Source: an uncultured Gammaproteobacteria bacterium (GTDB lineage: Bacteria > Pseudomonadota > Gammaproteobacteria > JAADHQ01). From it: a stretch of 64,000 bases of DNA. The stretch covers positions 1 through 64,000 of the forward strand of contig CAMYJD010000005.1 in the NCBI GenBank assembly GCA_947258655.1, in the 5' to 3' direction. Positions within the stretch are counted from its first letter, which is position 1. Each line of letters opens with the position of its first letter. The notes beneath the pieces were generated by a model. It ran no database searches. It had not been told where the DNA came from and worked only from the letters and a program-made list of their open reading frames with translations. Shown one piece after another: positions 1 to 8,867 of the stretch. Made by a program: the position numbers and the translations under genes.

Positions 1-52
1 TAAAAAGCTTATACCTGTTAAAGGCTGGCATAATAAAAGATAAAATGTGTAA

Positions 53-100
53 ACCATGTGCCCGGTTTATTTTGTAAATTATGTCCGGGTTGCACATGGT
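53..100. repeat. Inverted repeat downstream of the double-receiver gene
   Basis: The arm ACCATGTGCCCGG at 53-65 is mirrored at 85-100 by CCGGGTTGCACATGGT, with two extra bases in the right arm and a loop of about 19 nt. It lies just beyond the 3' end of the minus-strand response regulator. No clear T-run follows on the minus strand, so it may be a weak terminator or mRNA-end hairpin. Nothing else is recognisable in the first 119 bases. Confidence 0.45.
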
Positions 101-119
101 AGCACCGTTGTGCGCTATA

Positions 120-950
120 TTAGGCTTCCTGCTGTTGCTGATCTGTGTCCCGAATACGTTTGGATTGCAGGCATGACAGAATTCTGGATTTAAGGATCAG
201 GGCGTTGAATGGTTTGGTAATATAATCTTCTGCGCCAGCCTGTAGACACTCATCGATTGTTTCCTGATCATCAAGTGCCGAGATCATTATTACAGAAGCC
301 TGGCTGTCGCTGCCATCGCCCTTGATATGCCGCAAGACTTCGACACCACTCATTCCTGGCATCATGATATCCAGCAACACCAGATCGAAGTCCTGAGCAG
401 ATAGGCTCTGCAGCGCTGCATTGCCATCAGCAACGGAGACTGCGTTATAACCGGCCCGACTAACGCGTTTTTGCAACAGGTCACGACTCATGTCATCATC
501 TTCAACAATAAGTACCTCAGGAACCTGACCGGTTTGCCAGTTCAATTCACCACTTACATCTTCGCGAATGCGACGGTTTAACAGACAACGCGTAATTCGA
601 TTTCGCAGGACCACCATATCAAAAGGCTTGACCAGGTAATCATTCGCACCAAGCTCTATGCAATGAATGACATTGCTGGACTCATTATCGGCAGTCAACA
701 CAATCACCGGCAGATTACCCAGCTTAGGATCCATGCGCATCTTTTTCAGTACGTCGTAACCACTGACCGTAGGCATCAGGATATCCAGCAACAATAGATC
801 GAAGTCCTCGAGCGCCATCATATCCAGCGCCTGTTGACCGTCAGCGGCAGTGGCAACTGTGTAGCCCTGCTTCTCCAGGCGGCGCGATAATATATCCCTG
901 TTGGCCTCATTATCATCAGCGATCAATATTGAATTATGTGTTTGCGTCAT
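120..950 (-). CDS. Double-receiver response regulator without output domain
   Basis: This 276-residue protein is two CheY-like receiver domains in tandem with no DNA-binding or enzymatic output. REC1 covers about residues 7-120, with phospho-acceptor D56 in LLLLDILMP and conserved K108 in YLVKPF. REC2 covers about 145-262, with D194 in LVLLDIMMP and K246 in YITKPF. Both have the acidic pair near their N termini (ADDNE and VEDDD). Its start codon overlaps the stop of the upstream histidine kinase as ATGA, so the two are translationally coupled and the kinase is its probable phosphodonor. Such proteins usually act as phospho-relays or by protein-protein contact. It has no GGDEF motif, so it is not a PleD-type cyclase. 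The physiological output is unknown. Confidence 0.93.
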   Translation of the reverse strand: MTQTHNSILIADDNEANRDILSRRLEKQGYTVATAADGQQALDMMALEDFDLLLLDILMPTVSGYDVLKKMRMDPKLGNLPVIVLTADNESSNVIHCIELGANDYLVKPFDMVVLRNRITRCLLNRRIREDVSGELNWQTGQVPEVLIVEDDDMSRDLLQKRVSRAGYNAVSVADGNAALQSLSAQDFDLVLLDIMMPGMSGVEVLRHIKGDGSDSQASVIMISALDDQETIDECLQAGAEDYITKPFNALILKSRILSCLQSKRIRDTDQQQQEA

Positions 951-2242
951 ATTGTTTCACACTGTGTTTGTTGGCCCAGCTCCATGCCGGGCTTGCCATC
1001 GAGCGGCAATCTGACCTGGAAACATGAGCCACTGTGTGGCCGGCTGCTGTATGTCAAATCCCCACCCATCATTCTACAGTAACTACGACTGATAGATAGC
1101 CCCAAACCAGTACCACCAAACTCACGGGTGCTGGAATTATCCACCTGCGTAAACGGTAAAAACAGACTGTCCGACTGTTCCGCAGGTATGCCAATACCAT
1201 CATCCTTTACCTCGAAGATAACATAGTCTCCACTATCATTCGTTTCAGCACTTATCACCAGATCGATCCGTCCGTTTTCAGTGAACTTTGCCGCATTACC
1301 GAGTAAATTTATTAATATCTGTCTCAGTTTCAACTCATCGGCAATGAGTGTATCCGGGACGTCGTGATATTCAACCGTATATTCGTTACCACCATGCTCA
1401 ATCAGTGAACGCATCGTCGCTTCAACCTGGTGCACGATCTCCTTGATATCGATTTCCTTCATGGAAACACCCATCTTGCCTGCTTCGATCTTGGATAGGT
1501 CGAGCACATTGGATATCAACGACAACAAATGTTGTCCCGACGTATGTATTTTTTGCAAATCCTTGCGGAATTGCATCATCCCCATCTCTGTTGCATCCTC
1601 AACCAGCATATCACTGTAGCCGATGATTGCGTTCAATGGAGTGCGCAGCTCATGACTCATATTCGCCAGAAATGCAGACTTGGCCTGATTGGCTTCATCG
1701 GCCTCTCTTTTGGCAATATTGAGCTTCTTCAGCATCAAATCAATGTAAACAGGCAGTATCAGCAAACAGACAACAAGAAAAATGGCCTCGAAGGTCTTCT
1801 GTGACCAGTGTTGCTCGTAAATGATCACCGAGATAAAACCGAACAGACTGAGTGCCGCAGACAGATACAGATTAACCCTGCCGAAACGTACGGCCTGACT
1901 GACAAAGATCCACACGTACATGATATAAAGCGGGCTTGCGGCCCCACCGGTCAGGTGAATACTGAATGTAATCGCGCACAGATCAAGGAATAGCGTGACA
2001 TAAACCCTGTTTTTCCACTGTGGGTAGTATACGACATGCCAGAATGCGGCCAACAAATAGGTCAGAAACAAGGCCGCGAAGATAAAGTAGGTCTGTTTGG
2101 CAATCGGATAATAATTGGAATACGAGCCGAGACCGATATAGGTAATCCCGAACACAAAAAATACAGCCCGCACCATGGCCTGCTGGAACTCTGGATTGTT
2201 GCGATTGGCGCTGATTACATTTAATAATGACATTTCATACAT
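947..2242 (-). CDS. Membrane histidine kinase with RpfC-like N terminus
   Basis: The N-terminal ~175 residues form about six hydrophobic segments (near 25-40, 50-68, 80-97, 103-118, 124-142, 152-172). A HisKA domain follows with H197 in MSHELRTPLNAIIGY, then an HATPase domain with the N box (INLLGNAAKF), G1 (DDGIGIP) and G2 (GGTGLGLSIS). There is no attached receiver. The segment EFQQAMVRAV before the first membrane helix resembles the input region of RpfC-type sensors, which detect diffusible fatty-acid signals; that assignment is inference. The gene is followed by the double-receiver gene with an ATGA overlap and preceded by a CheY-like gene on the same strand, so the three form one signalling module. 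ATG at 2233 is an alternative start. Confidence 0.93.
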   Translation of the reverse strand: MYEMSLLNVISANRNNPEFQQAMVRAVFFVFGITYIGLGSYSNYYPIAKQTYFIFAALFLTYLLAAFWHVVYYPQWKNRVYVTLFLDLCAITFSIHLTGGAASPLYIMYVWIFVSQAVRFGRVNLYLSAALSLFGFISVIIYEQHWSQKTFEAIFLVVCLLILPVYIDLMLKKLNIAKREADEANQAKSAFLANMSHELRTPLNAIIGYSDMLVEDATEMGMMQFRKDLQKIHTSGQHLLSLISNVLDLSKIEAGKMGVSMKEIDIKEIVHQVEATMRSLIEHGGNEYTVEYHDVPDTLIADELKLRQILINLLGNAAKFTENGRIDLVISAETNDSGDYVIFEVKDDGIGIPAEQSDSLFLPFTQVDNSSTREFGGTGLGLSISRSYCRMMGGDLTYSSRPHSGSCFQVRLPLDGKPGMELGQQTQCETI

Positions 2243-2278
2243 CTACGCCTGGCATGCTGTCTGACATGCAGGGTACAG

Positions 2279-2641
2279 TTATCGTATCAAGGCCGTAATC
2301 TTATCGATTAACCGGGGCAGGTCAATCGGTTTGGTATCGTAATCATCACAGCCGGCCTCCAGTGCCTTTTCACGGTCTCCTGACATTGCATGTGCGGTCA
2401 GTGCTATTATCGGAATATGCGCAGTCTTTGCAGCGGCCTTGATCCGTTTCGTCGCTTCCCACCCGTCCAGAACCGGCAAACTCATATCCATCAGGATCAG
2501 ATCCGGTATCTCATTTGTTGATATCGCGATCCCTTCACTCCCATCCTTTGCAATAACAAGATCAAAGCCCTTACGTTCCAGTCGGCGACTGAGCATATCC
2601 CTGTTAAACTCATTATCTTCAACCAGCAGGATTTTTGCCAT
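2279..2641 (-). CDS. Single-domain CheY/DivK-like response regulator
   Basis: A stand-alone receiver domain of about 120 residues. The conserved features are VEDNEFNRD near the N terminus, the phospho-acceptor Asp in LILMDMSLP (residue 52 from this start), the T/S position in IIALTAHAM and the Lys in TKPID. The sequence type, with the DNEFNRDMLSRRLERKG stretch, is that of receivers partnered with hybrid or membrane kinases. It lies 36 bp upstream of the histidine kinase on the same strand and is probably cotranscribed. I chose the start MAKILL; an in-frame ATG four codons upstream at 2653 is also possible. There is no output domain, so it likely signals by protein contact or as a phosphate sink. 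Confidence 0.92.
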   Translation of the reverse strand: MAKILLVEDNEFNRDMLSRRLERKGFDLVIAKDGSEGIAISTNEIPDLILMDMSLPVLDGWEATKRIKAAAKTAHIPIIALTAHAMSGDREKALEAGCDDYDTKPIDLPRLIDKITALIR

Positions 2642-2712
2642 ATTTTTTCCCATCCGCTATAAGCCTTTCGGATTCAATACTTTCCAAATTTATCATACAC
2701 CTGGACTATAAC

Positions 2713-2754
2713 GGCGCCCATCCGGGAAATTTTAACCTCCCGGGCATTGGCGCC
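2713..2754 (-). other. GC-rich nested inverted repeat between dtd and the receiver gene
   Basis: GGCGCC at 2713-2718 pairs with GGCGCC at 2749-2754, and inside it CCGGGA at 2722-2727 pairs with TCCCGG at 2738-2743. The structure lies just after the dtd stop and before the receiver gene. No T-run follows on the minus strand, so a classical rho-independent terminator is unlikely. An mRNA-stabilising hairpin or protein site is possible. Confidence 0.4.
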
Positions 2755-2768
2755 CACGTAACCAGGAT

Positions 2769-3209
2769 TCAGGAACATTGCAAATAAAATGTTACGGGCC
2801 CATCATTGGTCAGATGCACCTGCATATCGGCAGAAAATTTTCCTTTTTTTACAGAAGGATAGAGCTCGAGCGCACGTTGATACAAGCTGGTAAAGACACG
2901 TTCACCCTGGGCCGGCGGGGCCGCCGCTGAAAAACCCGGACGCATTCCACGCGTGGTATCAGCGACCAGGGTAAATTGCGGGACCAGTAATAAATCACCG
3001 TGGATATCCTGCAGACCAAGGTTCATCTTGCCGTCACTGTCGGCAAAGATCCTGTAGCCGATAAGACGTTGTAGCATTCTGTCACACTGCGGCTGCCCAT
3101 CTTCCTTTTCAACGCCAATCAGAGCCAATATACCCTGACCTATCTGAGCGATGTTTTGATTATCGACCTCGACACGGGCTGAAGTCACCCGCTGGATAAC
3201 CGCGATCAT
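2769..3209 (-). CDS. dtd: D-aminoacyl-tRNA deacylase
   Basis: This cytoplasmic proofreading enzyme hydrolyses D-aminoacyl-tRNA (and Gly-tRNA-Ala), preventing D-amino acids from entering translation. The 146-residue length is typical of the bacterial DTD family. The two signature motifs of the active site are visible: VPQFTL (usually SQFTL) near residues 77-82, and the cross-dimer NDGPVTF near the C terminus, corresponding to the NxGPVT motif. The N terminus MIAVIQRVTSARVEVD is canonical. Its ATG overlaps the stop of the upstream pip gene as ATGA, so the two form an operon, a pairing known in several gammaproteobacteria. Confidence 0.97.
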   Translation of the reverse strand: MIAVIQRVTSARVEVDNQNIAQIGQGILALIGVEKEDGQPQCDRMLQRLIGYRIFADSDGKMNLGLQDIHGDLLLVPQFTLVADTTRGMRPGFSAAAPPAQGERVFTSLYQRALELYPSVKKGKFSADMQVHLTNDGPVTFYLQCS

Positions 3210-4156
3210 GCCAATGATGCGCCCAGTGACTGGGTGGCCGATAGCAGCGCATCTACAATCCCTGGTTCAAATGCAGAATGCCCGGCATCGGCAACCACGG
3301 TCAACACGGCATCCGGCCATGCATTCTTCAGATCAAAGGCCTGCTCGACCGGGCAGACCATATCATAGCGACCATGGATGATGGTGGCAGGTATATGACG
3401 AATCTGATCTATATTGTCGAGGATTTGATTGGGCTGCAAAAAGGAATCATGCATGAAATAGTGGCATTCTATACGCGCCATACTCAGGGCAGTATGCGGT
3501 TCCGACAGGTGTGAGACGAGATCGGCGCTCGGCTTCAGGCTGGCGCAACGTGCCTCCCATTTTGACCAGGCCTTGGCCGTGGCCATGCGTGCCAGTTCGT
3601 CATCTCCAGACAGGCGCTGATAATAGGCCTGCAACAGATTACCGCGTTCATCTGCAGGAATGGGTTCAATAAAGTCCTGCCAGTAGTCAGGAAAGACATG
3701 ACTTGCACCATCCTGATAAAACCAGTGAATGTCAGATGGGCGGCACAGGAATATCCCGCGCAATATAAGTCCCGACACTCTCTCGGGATGGGCCTGCGCA
3801 TACAACAGCCCCAGCGTGGAACCCCAGGAACCACCGAATACAGCCCAGCTTTCAATCTCGAGGTGCTCACGAATGCGCTCGATGTCGGCAATCAGTGCCT
3901 CGGTATTGTTACCTTCGAGGGCTGCATGCGGCCTGGAGCGGCCGCTGCCACGCTGATCAAACAGCACAATCCGGTATATTTCCGGGTCAAAGAAGCGACG
4001 ATGAGCAGGGTCACAACCGGCGCCCGGTCCACCATGCAGAAAAACAACCGGGATACCGGAAGGATTTCCGCATTCCTCGACATATAAAATGTGCGGTGCA
4101 TCTACTGCGAGACTGTGTGTCACATAGGGCTTGATCGCGGGATAGAGTTTTCTCAT
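3206..4156 (-). CDS. pip: Proline iminopeptidase
   Basis: This alpha/beta-hydrolase of family S33 removes N-terminal proline from peptides in the cytoplasm. The sequence shows the oxyanion-hole segment HGGPGAGC, the DQRGSGRS motif, the nucleophile elbow GGSWGSTL, and near the C terminus the acid and histidine region (HGRYDMVCP and DAGHSAFEPG). Its length of about 316 residues matches the family. I start it at ATG 4156 (MRKLYPAIKPY), preceded by AAGTGAG; a GTG three codons upstream is the alternative. It overlaps dtd by four bases and probably shares its mRNA. Confidence 0.96.
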   Translation of the reverse strand: MRKLYPAIKPYVTHSLAVDAPHILYVEECGNPSGIPVVFLHGGPGAGCDPAHRRFFDPEIYRIVLFDQRGSGRSRPHAALEGNNTEALIADIERIREHLEIESWAVFGGSWGSTLGLLYAQAHPERVSGLILRGIFLCRPSDIHWFYQDGASHVFPDYWQDFIEPIPADERGNLLQAYYQRLSGDDELARMATAKAWSKWEARCASLKPSADLVSHLSEPHTALSMARIECHYFMHDSFLQPNQILDNIDQIRHIPATIIHGRYDMVCPVEQAFDLKNAWPDAVLTVVADAGHSAFEPGIVDALLSATQSLGASLA

Positions 4157-4240
4157 GCAGCTCACTTTCGATTGTGAATGTCATATATCAATCTTTACCG
4201 ATATGCTAACCGTATACGCTGACTAACGCCAGCGCCACCC

Positions 4241-4798
4241 TCAATCCCTGACCGGTTCTGGCTGCAACCAGATCGCCGCCGCGAGTCCCATCAATAACAG
4301 GGCCAGTAACACAAACCAGGGGCCGAAATTGAGGAGCGTGCCGGCAAAACCGATATCAAACACACGCAGATACAGCATCCCCGAATGCAGCAATGCACCG
4401 AGAATAAAAAGCCAACTGATAATCTGTTTATACAACACCGGCGCTGCAAGAAAACATAATGTCAGGCCGGCAATGATATTGAGGACAGCCTCCAGATTCC
4501 CGTGTGCATGCGGCCCGCCCTTCATGTCATTAATCGGTGCGCGCGCATTGTCCAGCATACTCAGCGCGAGAATGCCACGGGTATTGGCCTGCGCGATCTG
4601 CTCTGCCGACATCGGATCCATGGTTTCCGGGTTTTCAAATTCTCCATCCGCCAACTGCTGTAAATAGCCGACATCCTTTTGTTTGATCTGCATTGCTCCA
4701 CCCATATCCGGGAACATGGTCTGTAACATGTACGGCCCCAGCGCCGCAGTAAACACCAGATAGATAAAACCAAATACGATATTCTTTTTACCAATCAT
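4241..4798 (-). CDS. Uncharacterised small membrane protein
   Basis: I do not recognise the family. From the ATG at 4798, which has GGAG eight bases upstream, the protein is 185 residues. An N-terminal hydrophobic helix (about residues 8-26) is followed by a hydrophilic loop of some 80 residues with DMGGAMQIKQKDVG and MDPMSAEQI. Three or four membrane segments make up the C-terminal half. A short histidine-containing stretch, KGGPHAHGNLEAVLNI, precedes the second hydrophobic segment. It stands alone, about 75 bp from pip. A farther upstream ATG at 4858 is possible but has no ribosome site. Confidence 0.8.
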   Translation of the reverse strand: MIGKKNIVFGFIYLVFTAALGPYMLQTMFPDMGGAMQIKQKDVGYLQQLADGEFENPETMDPMSAEQIAQANTRGILALSMLDNARAPINDMKGGPHAHGNLEAVLNIIAGLTLCFLAAPVLYKQIISWLFILGALLHSGMLYLRVFDIGFAGTLLNFGPWFVLLALLLMGLAAAIWLQPEPVRD

Positions 4799-4858
4799 AA
4801 TTTTCTCCACCCGTGTCGATATTTTTTTGAGCTGCAAATATGACATATAATGCAGCAA

Positions 4859-5013
4859 TTATATAGGGCTTTGCTGTACTGCTCCGAAGCCCTTTGTAAG
4901 AATCCCCCTACAACAACATCCGGGTTTCACCGACTTTAAATTTGCCGCAACTATGGCAGAATCAATGACATCAAAGTTAATTGCATGGATGGCAATTAAG
5001 CAAGGAGCATTCC
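4859..5013. other. Intergenic region upstream of the mini-ORF, with inverted repeat
   Basis: The stretch holds no protein gene. Its clearest structure is a perfect 8-bp inverted repeat, TTAATTGC at 4977-4984 and GCAATTAA at 4992-4999, separated by 7 nt. It ends two bases before the ribosome site of the 27-codon ORF at 5014. The position suggests an operator or a leader hairpin that could mask the ribosome site. I could not assign a convincing -35/-10 promoter. Confidence 0.4.
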
Positions 5014-5097
5014 ATGGTCTATGGACGGACGCCCATCACGGGATACGGATTTTCTATGATAGGCTCAATCACCTCTAGCCAGGTTTTGGCGCGATAG
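5014..5097 (+). CDS. Possible 27-residue mini-protein or leader peptide
   Basis: An ATG at 5014 is preceded by AAGGAG at 5002-5007 with a 6-nt spacer, a near-ideal ribosome site. The frame runs 27 codons, starting MVYGRTPITGYG and ending SSQVLAR, to TAG at 5095. The next base begins a strong rho-independent terminator. An 8-bp inverted repeat lies just upstream of the ribosome site. The product has no membrane segment and no cysteine and matches nothing I know; it is not a PqqA-like peptide, since it lacks the Glu and Tyr pair. It could encode a small protein, or the transcript could be a short regulatory RNA of which the ORF is incidental. Confidence 0.45.
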   Translation: MVYGRTPITGYGFSMIGSITSSQVLAR

Positions 5098-5123
5098 GCC
5101 CCGGTTTTCCGGGGCTTTTTTTT
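5098..5123 (+). terminator. Strong rho-independent terminator after the mini-ORF
   Basis: A perfect 7-bp GC stem, GCCCCGG at 5098-5104 and CCGGGGC at 5109-5115, has a TTTT loop and is followed by eight T residues (5116-5123). It abuts the TAG of the 27-codon ORF. Because no other plus-strand gene lies upstream for several kilobases, it must end a short transcript beginning in this intergenic region. Confidence 0.9.
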
Positions 5124-5383
5124 ATTGCGGATTAACAATCGATCATTTGAAAACGATATACATGGTGAGGCAAGAAGTGTGCTTGTTTCGGATTTATCCT
5201 ACAAAGATTAGAGATATTTACCGACTGTTCTTTATCTGCACTTCGACCATACTTACAGCGTAGGATGATTGAAGGATAGCAATCTCAATACGAATGGAAG
5301 ATTTCATATCCACGGACAGGAGATCAGTCAGGGACATGGAGAACTACTGATTGATCGCTGTAAAATACCCCCCTTTTTTTACA
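5124..5383. other. Non-coding stretch between two terminators
   Basis: About 260 bases without a credible gene. One frame beginning at a TTG near 5269 stays open through the following terminator, but it has no family resemblance I can name and reads like a decayed fragment. There is no tRNA or recognisable structured RNA. Confidence 0.5.
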
Positions 5384-5423
5384 GCAATAAAAAACCCGGC
5401 ATCGCGTCCGGGTTTTTTATTGC
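5384..5423. terminator. Bidirectional terminator downstream of typA
   Basis: A 16-bp perfect inverted repeat runs from GCAATAAAAAACCCGG at 5384-5399 to CCGGGTTTTTTATTGC at 5408-5423, with an 8-nt loop. The A/T flanks provide a T-run on both strands, so it can end typA transcripts on the minus strand and plus-strand transcripts from the intergenic region. Confidence 0.9.
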
Positions 5424-5477
5424 CTGATGGCGTCCACCTATATGACCGGCCAGGCCATTGACGCGATAGCAAACAAG

Positions 5478-7298
5478 CTAATCATTCGCGGCACGTGCCG
5501 CCTTTTTCCGCTCATGCTCGAGCAGATATTTCTTGCGTATACGGATAAAATGCGGCGTGACCTCGACCAGCTCATCATCATCGATGAATTCCAGGGCCTG
5601 TTCCAGCGACTGCTTGATCGGTGGCGTCAGGACCACATTTTCATCGGTCCCCGAGGCACGTACATTGGTCAGCTGTTTGCCCTTAAGTGGATTGACGACC
5701 AGGTCGTTATCACGCGAATGGATGCCAATCACCATGCCTTCGTACAGTTCATCACCGTGGCTGACAAACAGGCGTCCGCGCTCCTGCAAGCTGAACAGTG
5801 AATAACCAACAGCCTTACCGGCACCATTGGAAATCAGTACACCGTTGATGCGCTTGCCATAATCGCCCTTTTTCACCGGACCATAGTGATCAAACACGCT
5901 ATATAGCAAACCGGTGCCCTGGGTTGCGGTCATAAACTCGGTACGAAAACCGATCAGGCCACGGGCGGGCATGATGTAATCCAGGCGCACCCGGCCTTTA
6001 CCGTCCGGCATCATGTTCTTCAGGTCGCCGCCGCGAATGCCGAGCTTTTCCATGACCCCGCCCTGATGCTGTTCCTCGACATCCACGGTCAGCTGTTCAA
6101 AGGGCTCCTGCTTTTCGCCATCGACTTCCCTGACAATGACCTCGGGACGTGATACACCAAGTTCGTAGCCTTCACGACGCATGGTCTCGATCAGCACGGA
6201 CAGATGCAGTTCGCCTCGACCGGATACGCGGAACTTGTCCGGGTCATCGGTCTGTTCGACACGCAGCGCGACGTTATGCACCAGCTCACGTTCGAGTCGG
6301 TCCTTGATCTGACGGGAGGTGACAAATTTGCCGTCCTGGCCGGCCAGCGGCGACTTGTTGACCTGGAAGGTCATGCTGACCGTCGGCTCATCAACGCTCA
6401 GCGCCGGCAAGACCTCGACATGCTCGGGATCGCATAGCGTATCGGAGATATTCAGTTTTTCGATACCGGTAAACGCGATAATATCACCCGCCTGCGCCTG
6501 TTCCACTTCGACGCGCTCGAGGCCAAGAAAACCGAAAATCTGCAACATGCGCCCGTTACGGGAATTACCTTCCCTGTCGACGAGCGTGACACTGGCATTC
6601 TTGTTGACCCTGCCACGCTTGATACGACCGACACCGATGACGCCGACATAGCTGTTATAGTCCAAGCTCGTGACCTGCATCTGGAACGTACCCTCGGTAT
6701 CCACATCCGGCGCTTCCACCTCGTTGACGATGGTTTCGAACAACGGCGTCATATCGCCGTCACGGGTGTCACTGTCCAGCGATGCAAATCCCTGGATCGC
6801 CGACGCATAGACGATCGGGAAATCGAGTTGTTCATCGGTCGCACCGAGTTGATCGAACAGATCGAAGGTCTGGTCCACGACCCAGTCCGGGCGTGAACCG
6901 GTTTTGTCGACCTTGTTGACAACAACAATCGGTTTCAGACCCAGATCAAAGGCCTTTTGGGTAACAAAACGCGTCTGTGGCATCGGCCCCTCAACTGCAT
7001 CGACAAGCAGCAGCACGCTGTCGACCATCGACAATACGCGCTCCACCTCGCCACCGAAGTCGGCATGCCCAGGGGTATCGACGATATTGATATGGTAGCC
7101 ATTCCAGTCGATCGCGGTGTTCTTGGACAGGATCGTGATGCCGCGTTCCTTTTCCAGGTCGTTGGAATCCATCAGACGTTCGGTCGGCGCGGCACGCTCG
7201 TCGAGGGTACCGGACTGCTGCAGGAGTTTATCGACCAGCGTCGTCTTGCCATGGTCGACGTGGGCTATGATGGCTATATTTCTGAGTTTCTCGTTCAC
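5478..7298 (-). CDS. typA: Ribosome-associated translational GTPase BipA/TypA
   Basis: This elongation-factor-like GTPase assists 50S subunit assembly and stress and cold adaptation. The 606-residue length is standard. The GTPase domain shows G1 [10 protein letters not shown], switch I with RGITIL, G3 [15 protein letters not shown] and G4 NKVDK. EF-Tu domain-2, EF-G domain III/V-like regions ([29 protein letters not shown]) and the BipA-specific C-terminal domain ending in a basic tail follow. It is monocistronic, with the terminator at 5384-5423 downstream. Confidence 0.98.
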   Translation of the reverse strand: MNEKLRNIAIIAHVDHGKTTLVDKLLQQSGTLDERAAPTERLMDSNDLEKERGITILSKNTAIDWNGYHINIVDTPGHADFGGEVERVLSMVDSVLLLVDAVEGPMPQTRFVTQKAFDLGLKPIVVVNKVDKTGSRPDWVVDQTFDLFDQLGATDEQLDFPIVYASAIQGFASLDSDTRDGDMTPLFETIVNEVEAPDVDTEGTFQMQVTSLDYNSYVGVIGVGRIKRGRVNKNASVTLVDREGNSRNGRMLQIFGFLGLERVEVEQAQAGDIIAFTGIEKLNISDTLCDPEHVEVLPALSVDEPTVSMTFQVNKSPLAGQDGKFVTSRQIKDRLERELVHNVALRVEQTDDPDKFRVSGRGELHLSVLIETMRREGYELGVSRPEVIVREVDGEKQEPFEQLTVDVEEQHQGGVMEKLGIRGGDLKNMMPDGKGRVRLDYIMPARGLIGFRTEFMTATQGTGLLYSVFDHYGPVKKGDYGKRINGVLISNGAGKAVGYSLFSLQERGRLFVSHGDELYEGMVIGIHSRDNDLVVNPLKGKQLTNVRASGTDENVVLTPPIKQSLEQALEFIDDDELVEVTPHFIRIRKKYLLEHERKKAARAAND

Positions 7299-7420
7299 GG
7301 GATGCTACACAGTTGCATTAATAGGACGCGCATTGTACTAAAAAACGCGTATTAGCGGGGAATAATATTCAGACTATATGATTAGTCTTTAAAATACAGT
7401 AAGTTATATAATGATTGCTC

Positions 7421-7466
7421 GGTGACAAATGATAATCGCTTGTATTTCGATTTGTCACCGACCCCT
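7421..7466 (-). repeat. REP-like palindromic repeat, copy 1
   Basis: The arms GGTGACAAAT at 7421-7430 and ATTTGTCACC at 7450-7459 form a 10-bp hairpin, followed by GACCCC. About 43 bases match, with four mismatches, the reverse complement of a second copy at 16491-16549. The element begins two bases from the TAA of the rubredoxin oxidoreductase gene and can fold at the end of that operon's mRNA. Its size and palindromic form resemble REP/BIME elements mobilised by RAYT-type transposases; no transposase is in this window. Confidence 0.75.
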
Positions 7467-7468
7467 TA

Positions 7469-8866
7469 TTAGACAGCCGGGCTCATCATGCGTCTATATA
7501 ATGCTGGCCCATGCCGGGCATGTGATCCACTCAAGATAAAACCAAACTGGTCCGGCTTGCCGGCATATTCCATATGACACCCGTCTTCCGAGTGTTCTAT
7601 ATTTTTCCAGTGCGCTTGATCGGTATCAATGGGGTTGCAGATCGACAATGGCAACGTTGGTGTTTTAACGCGTATCAGTGGCGGCGTTGACATGAACGGA
7701 TCTTCGCCGCCCGAGATTGCCGCAGCGATAGCCCGTGCCTGGCGGTGTATCGGTTCAATATATGCATATATTCGCCCGTCAATAGAGGCACAATCACCAA
7801 GCGCATAAATATCCGGCGCAGACGTGCGCATATTGCTGTCCACAGCAATTCCATTAGTTACCGATATCCCAGCCTTATTCGCGAGAGCGGTATTGGCGAT
7901 CAGGCCGGCCGCGGACAATACCAGGTCCGTCTCGATCTGCTCCCCTGTTGATAATGTTGCAAGGAGTCCCGTTGCAGACTTTTGCAGTTGCTGCAGTTGC
8001 GCATGAAAATGCCAGCTTACACCCTTGCTCTGCAGGCGCGTGCGCAATTCTGACGATATTGAATCCGGGAGCAAGTTTATCAATGGTAAACTGGCTGGAT
8101 CGATGACGCTTACAGTGTAGCCTGCCGCTATCATGTCGTCGGCAAATTCACAACCGATCAGCCCTGCACCCAGGATCATGACACGGCTGATATCACCGTC
8201 GAGGGACTTGCGCAACTGACGGTAGGATGCCAGATCATTGACACGCATTATACTGCCCGCAGCATCCCCCGCTATCGTCAACGCCCGCTGATGTGCACCC
8301 GTGGCCAATACCAGTGTGTCGTATTCGATGCCGCCTTTGGAACTCGTAATACGTTTACGTAGCGGATCGATTTTTATTATGCGTGTCTCGGTACGAACAT
8401 CAATTCCCAGTTCCTCGGCACGTGTAATAGCGTTTTTTTCGACAATATCATCTGCCTGCCTTCCCTGGGCAAGGGCTATCGATAAAGCCGGCTTGGGATA
8501 GACGAGACCTTCGCAGGCAGTGACCAGCAGCACCGGTCTGTCGGGATCGGCCTTGCGCAGTTGTTCTGCTGCAGACCAGCCTGCGACGCCCGCGCCGATG
8601 ATGACAATGTAATCCGGACCGCCGCGACATTTATTTTTTGCAGCCACACTTTTCCTTGCTGTTCGCACAGAAACGCCTGCCGGGTTCGGCTCGGGCAATA
8701 ATCTTAAATCACTTTTACTAAGACCACACAATGGACATTGCCAGTCATCCGCTATGTCCTCGTAGCGGGTACCGGGCGCCAGACCGGAATCAGGATCGCC
8801 CAGTTTTTCATCATAGATAAAACCGCATGCATCACAAATCCAGCGCCTGTACGCTTGTCCGGACAT
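7469..8866 (-). CDS. Rubredoxin-fused FAD/NAD(P)H oxidoreductase
   Basis: The N-terminal ~52 residues are a rubredoxin with two iron-binding pairs, C11-x2-C14 (CDACGF) and C44-x2-C47 (CPLCGL). A class-I pyridine-nucleotide-disulfide-oxidoreductase fold follows: an FAD-binding GAGVAG, an NAD(P)H-binding GAGLIG and the C-terminal FAD motif YALGDCAS. It resembles rubredoxin reductase joined to its own electron acceptor, passing electrons from NAD(P)H via FAD to the iron site. I start it at ATG 8866, one base past the stop of the DUF302 gene, with GAGGG upstream; the longer frame from 8914 has a poor N terminus and overlaps that gene. It is last in the four-gene sigma54-type operon. The final acceptor is unknown; no AlkB or rubrerythrin is nearby. 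Confidence 0.94.
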   Translation of the reverse strand: MSGQAYRRWICDACGFIYDEKLGDPDSGLAPGTRYEDIADDWQCPLCGLSKSDLRLLPEPNPAGVSVRTARKSVAAKNKCRGGPDYIVIIGAGVAGWSAAEQLRKADPDRPVLLVTACEGLVYPKPALSIALAQGRQADDIVEKNAITRAEELGIDVRTETRIIKIDPLRKRITSSKGGIEYDTLVLATGAHQRALTIAGDAAGSIMRVNDLASYRQLRKSLDGDISRVMILGAGLIGCEFADDMIAAGYTVSVIDPASLPLINLLPDSISSELRTRLQSKGVSWHFHAQLQQLQKSATGLLATLSTGEQIETDLVLSAAGLIANTALANKAGISVTNGIAVDSNMRTSAPDIYALGDCASIDGRIYAYIEPIHRQARAIAAAISGGEDPFMSTPPLIRVKTPTLPLSICNPIDTDQAHWKNIEHSEDGCHMEYAGKPDQFGFILSGSHARHGPALYRRMMSPAV

Positions 8867-8867
8867 A

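Noticed and set aside
5269-5425. Open frame from a TTG near 5269 continuing through the terminator.
   Set aside because: It has no family resemblance, uses a rare start codon and runs across a strong bidirectional terminator; at most a decayed fragment.
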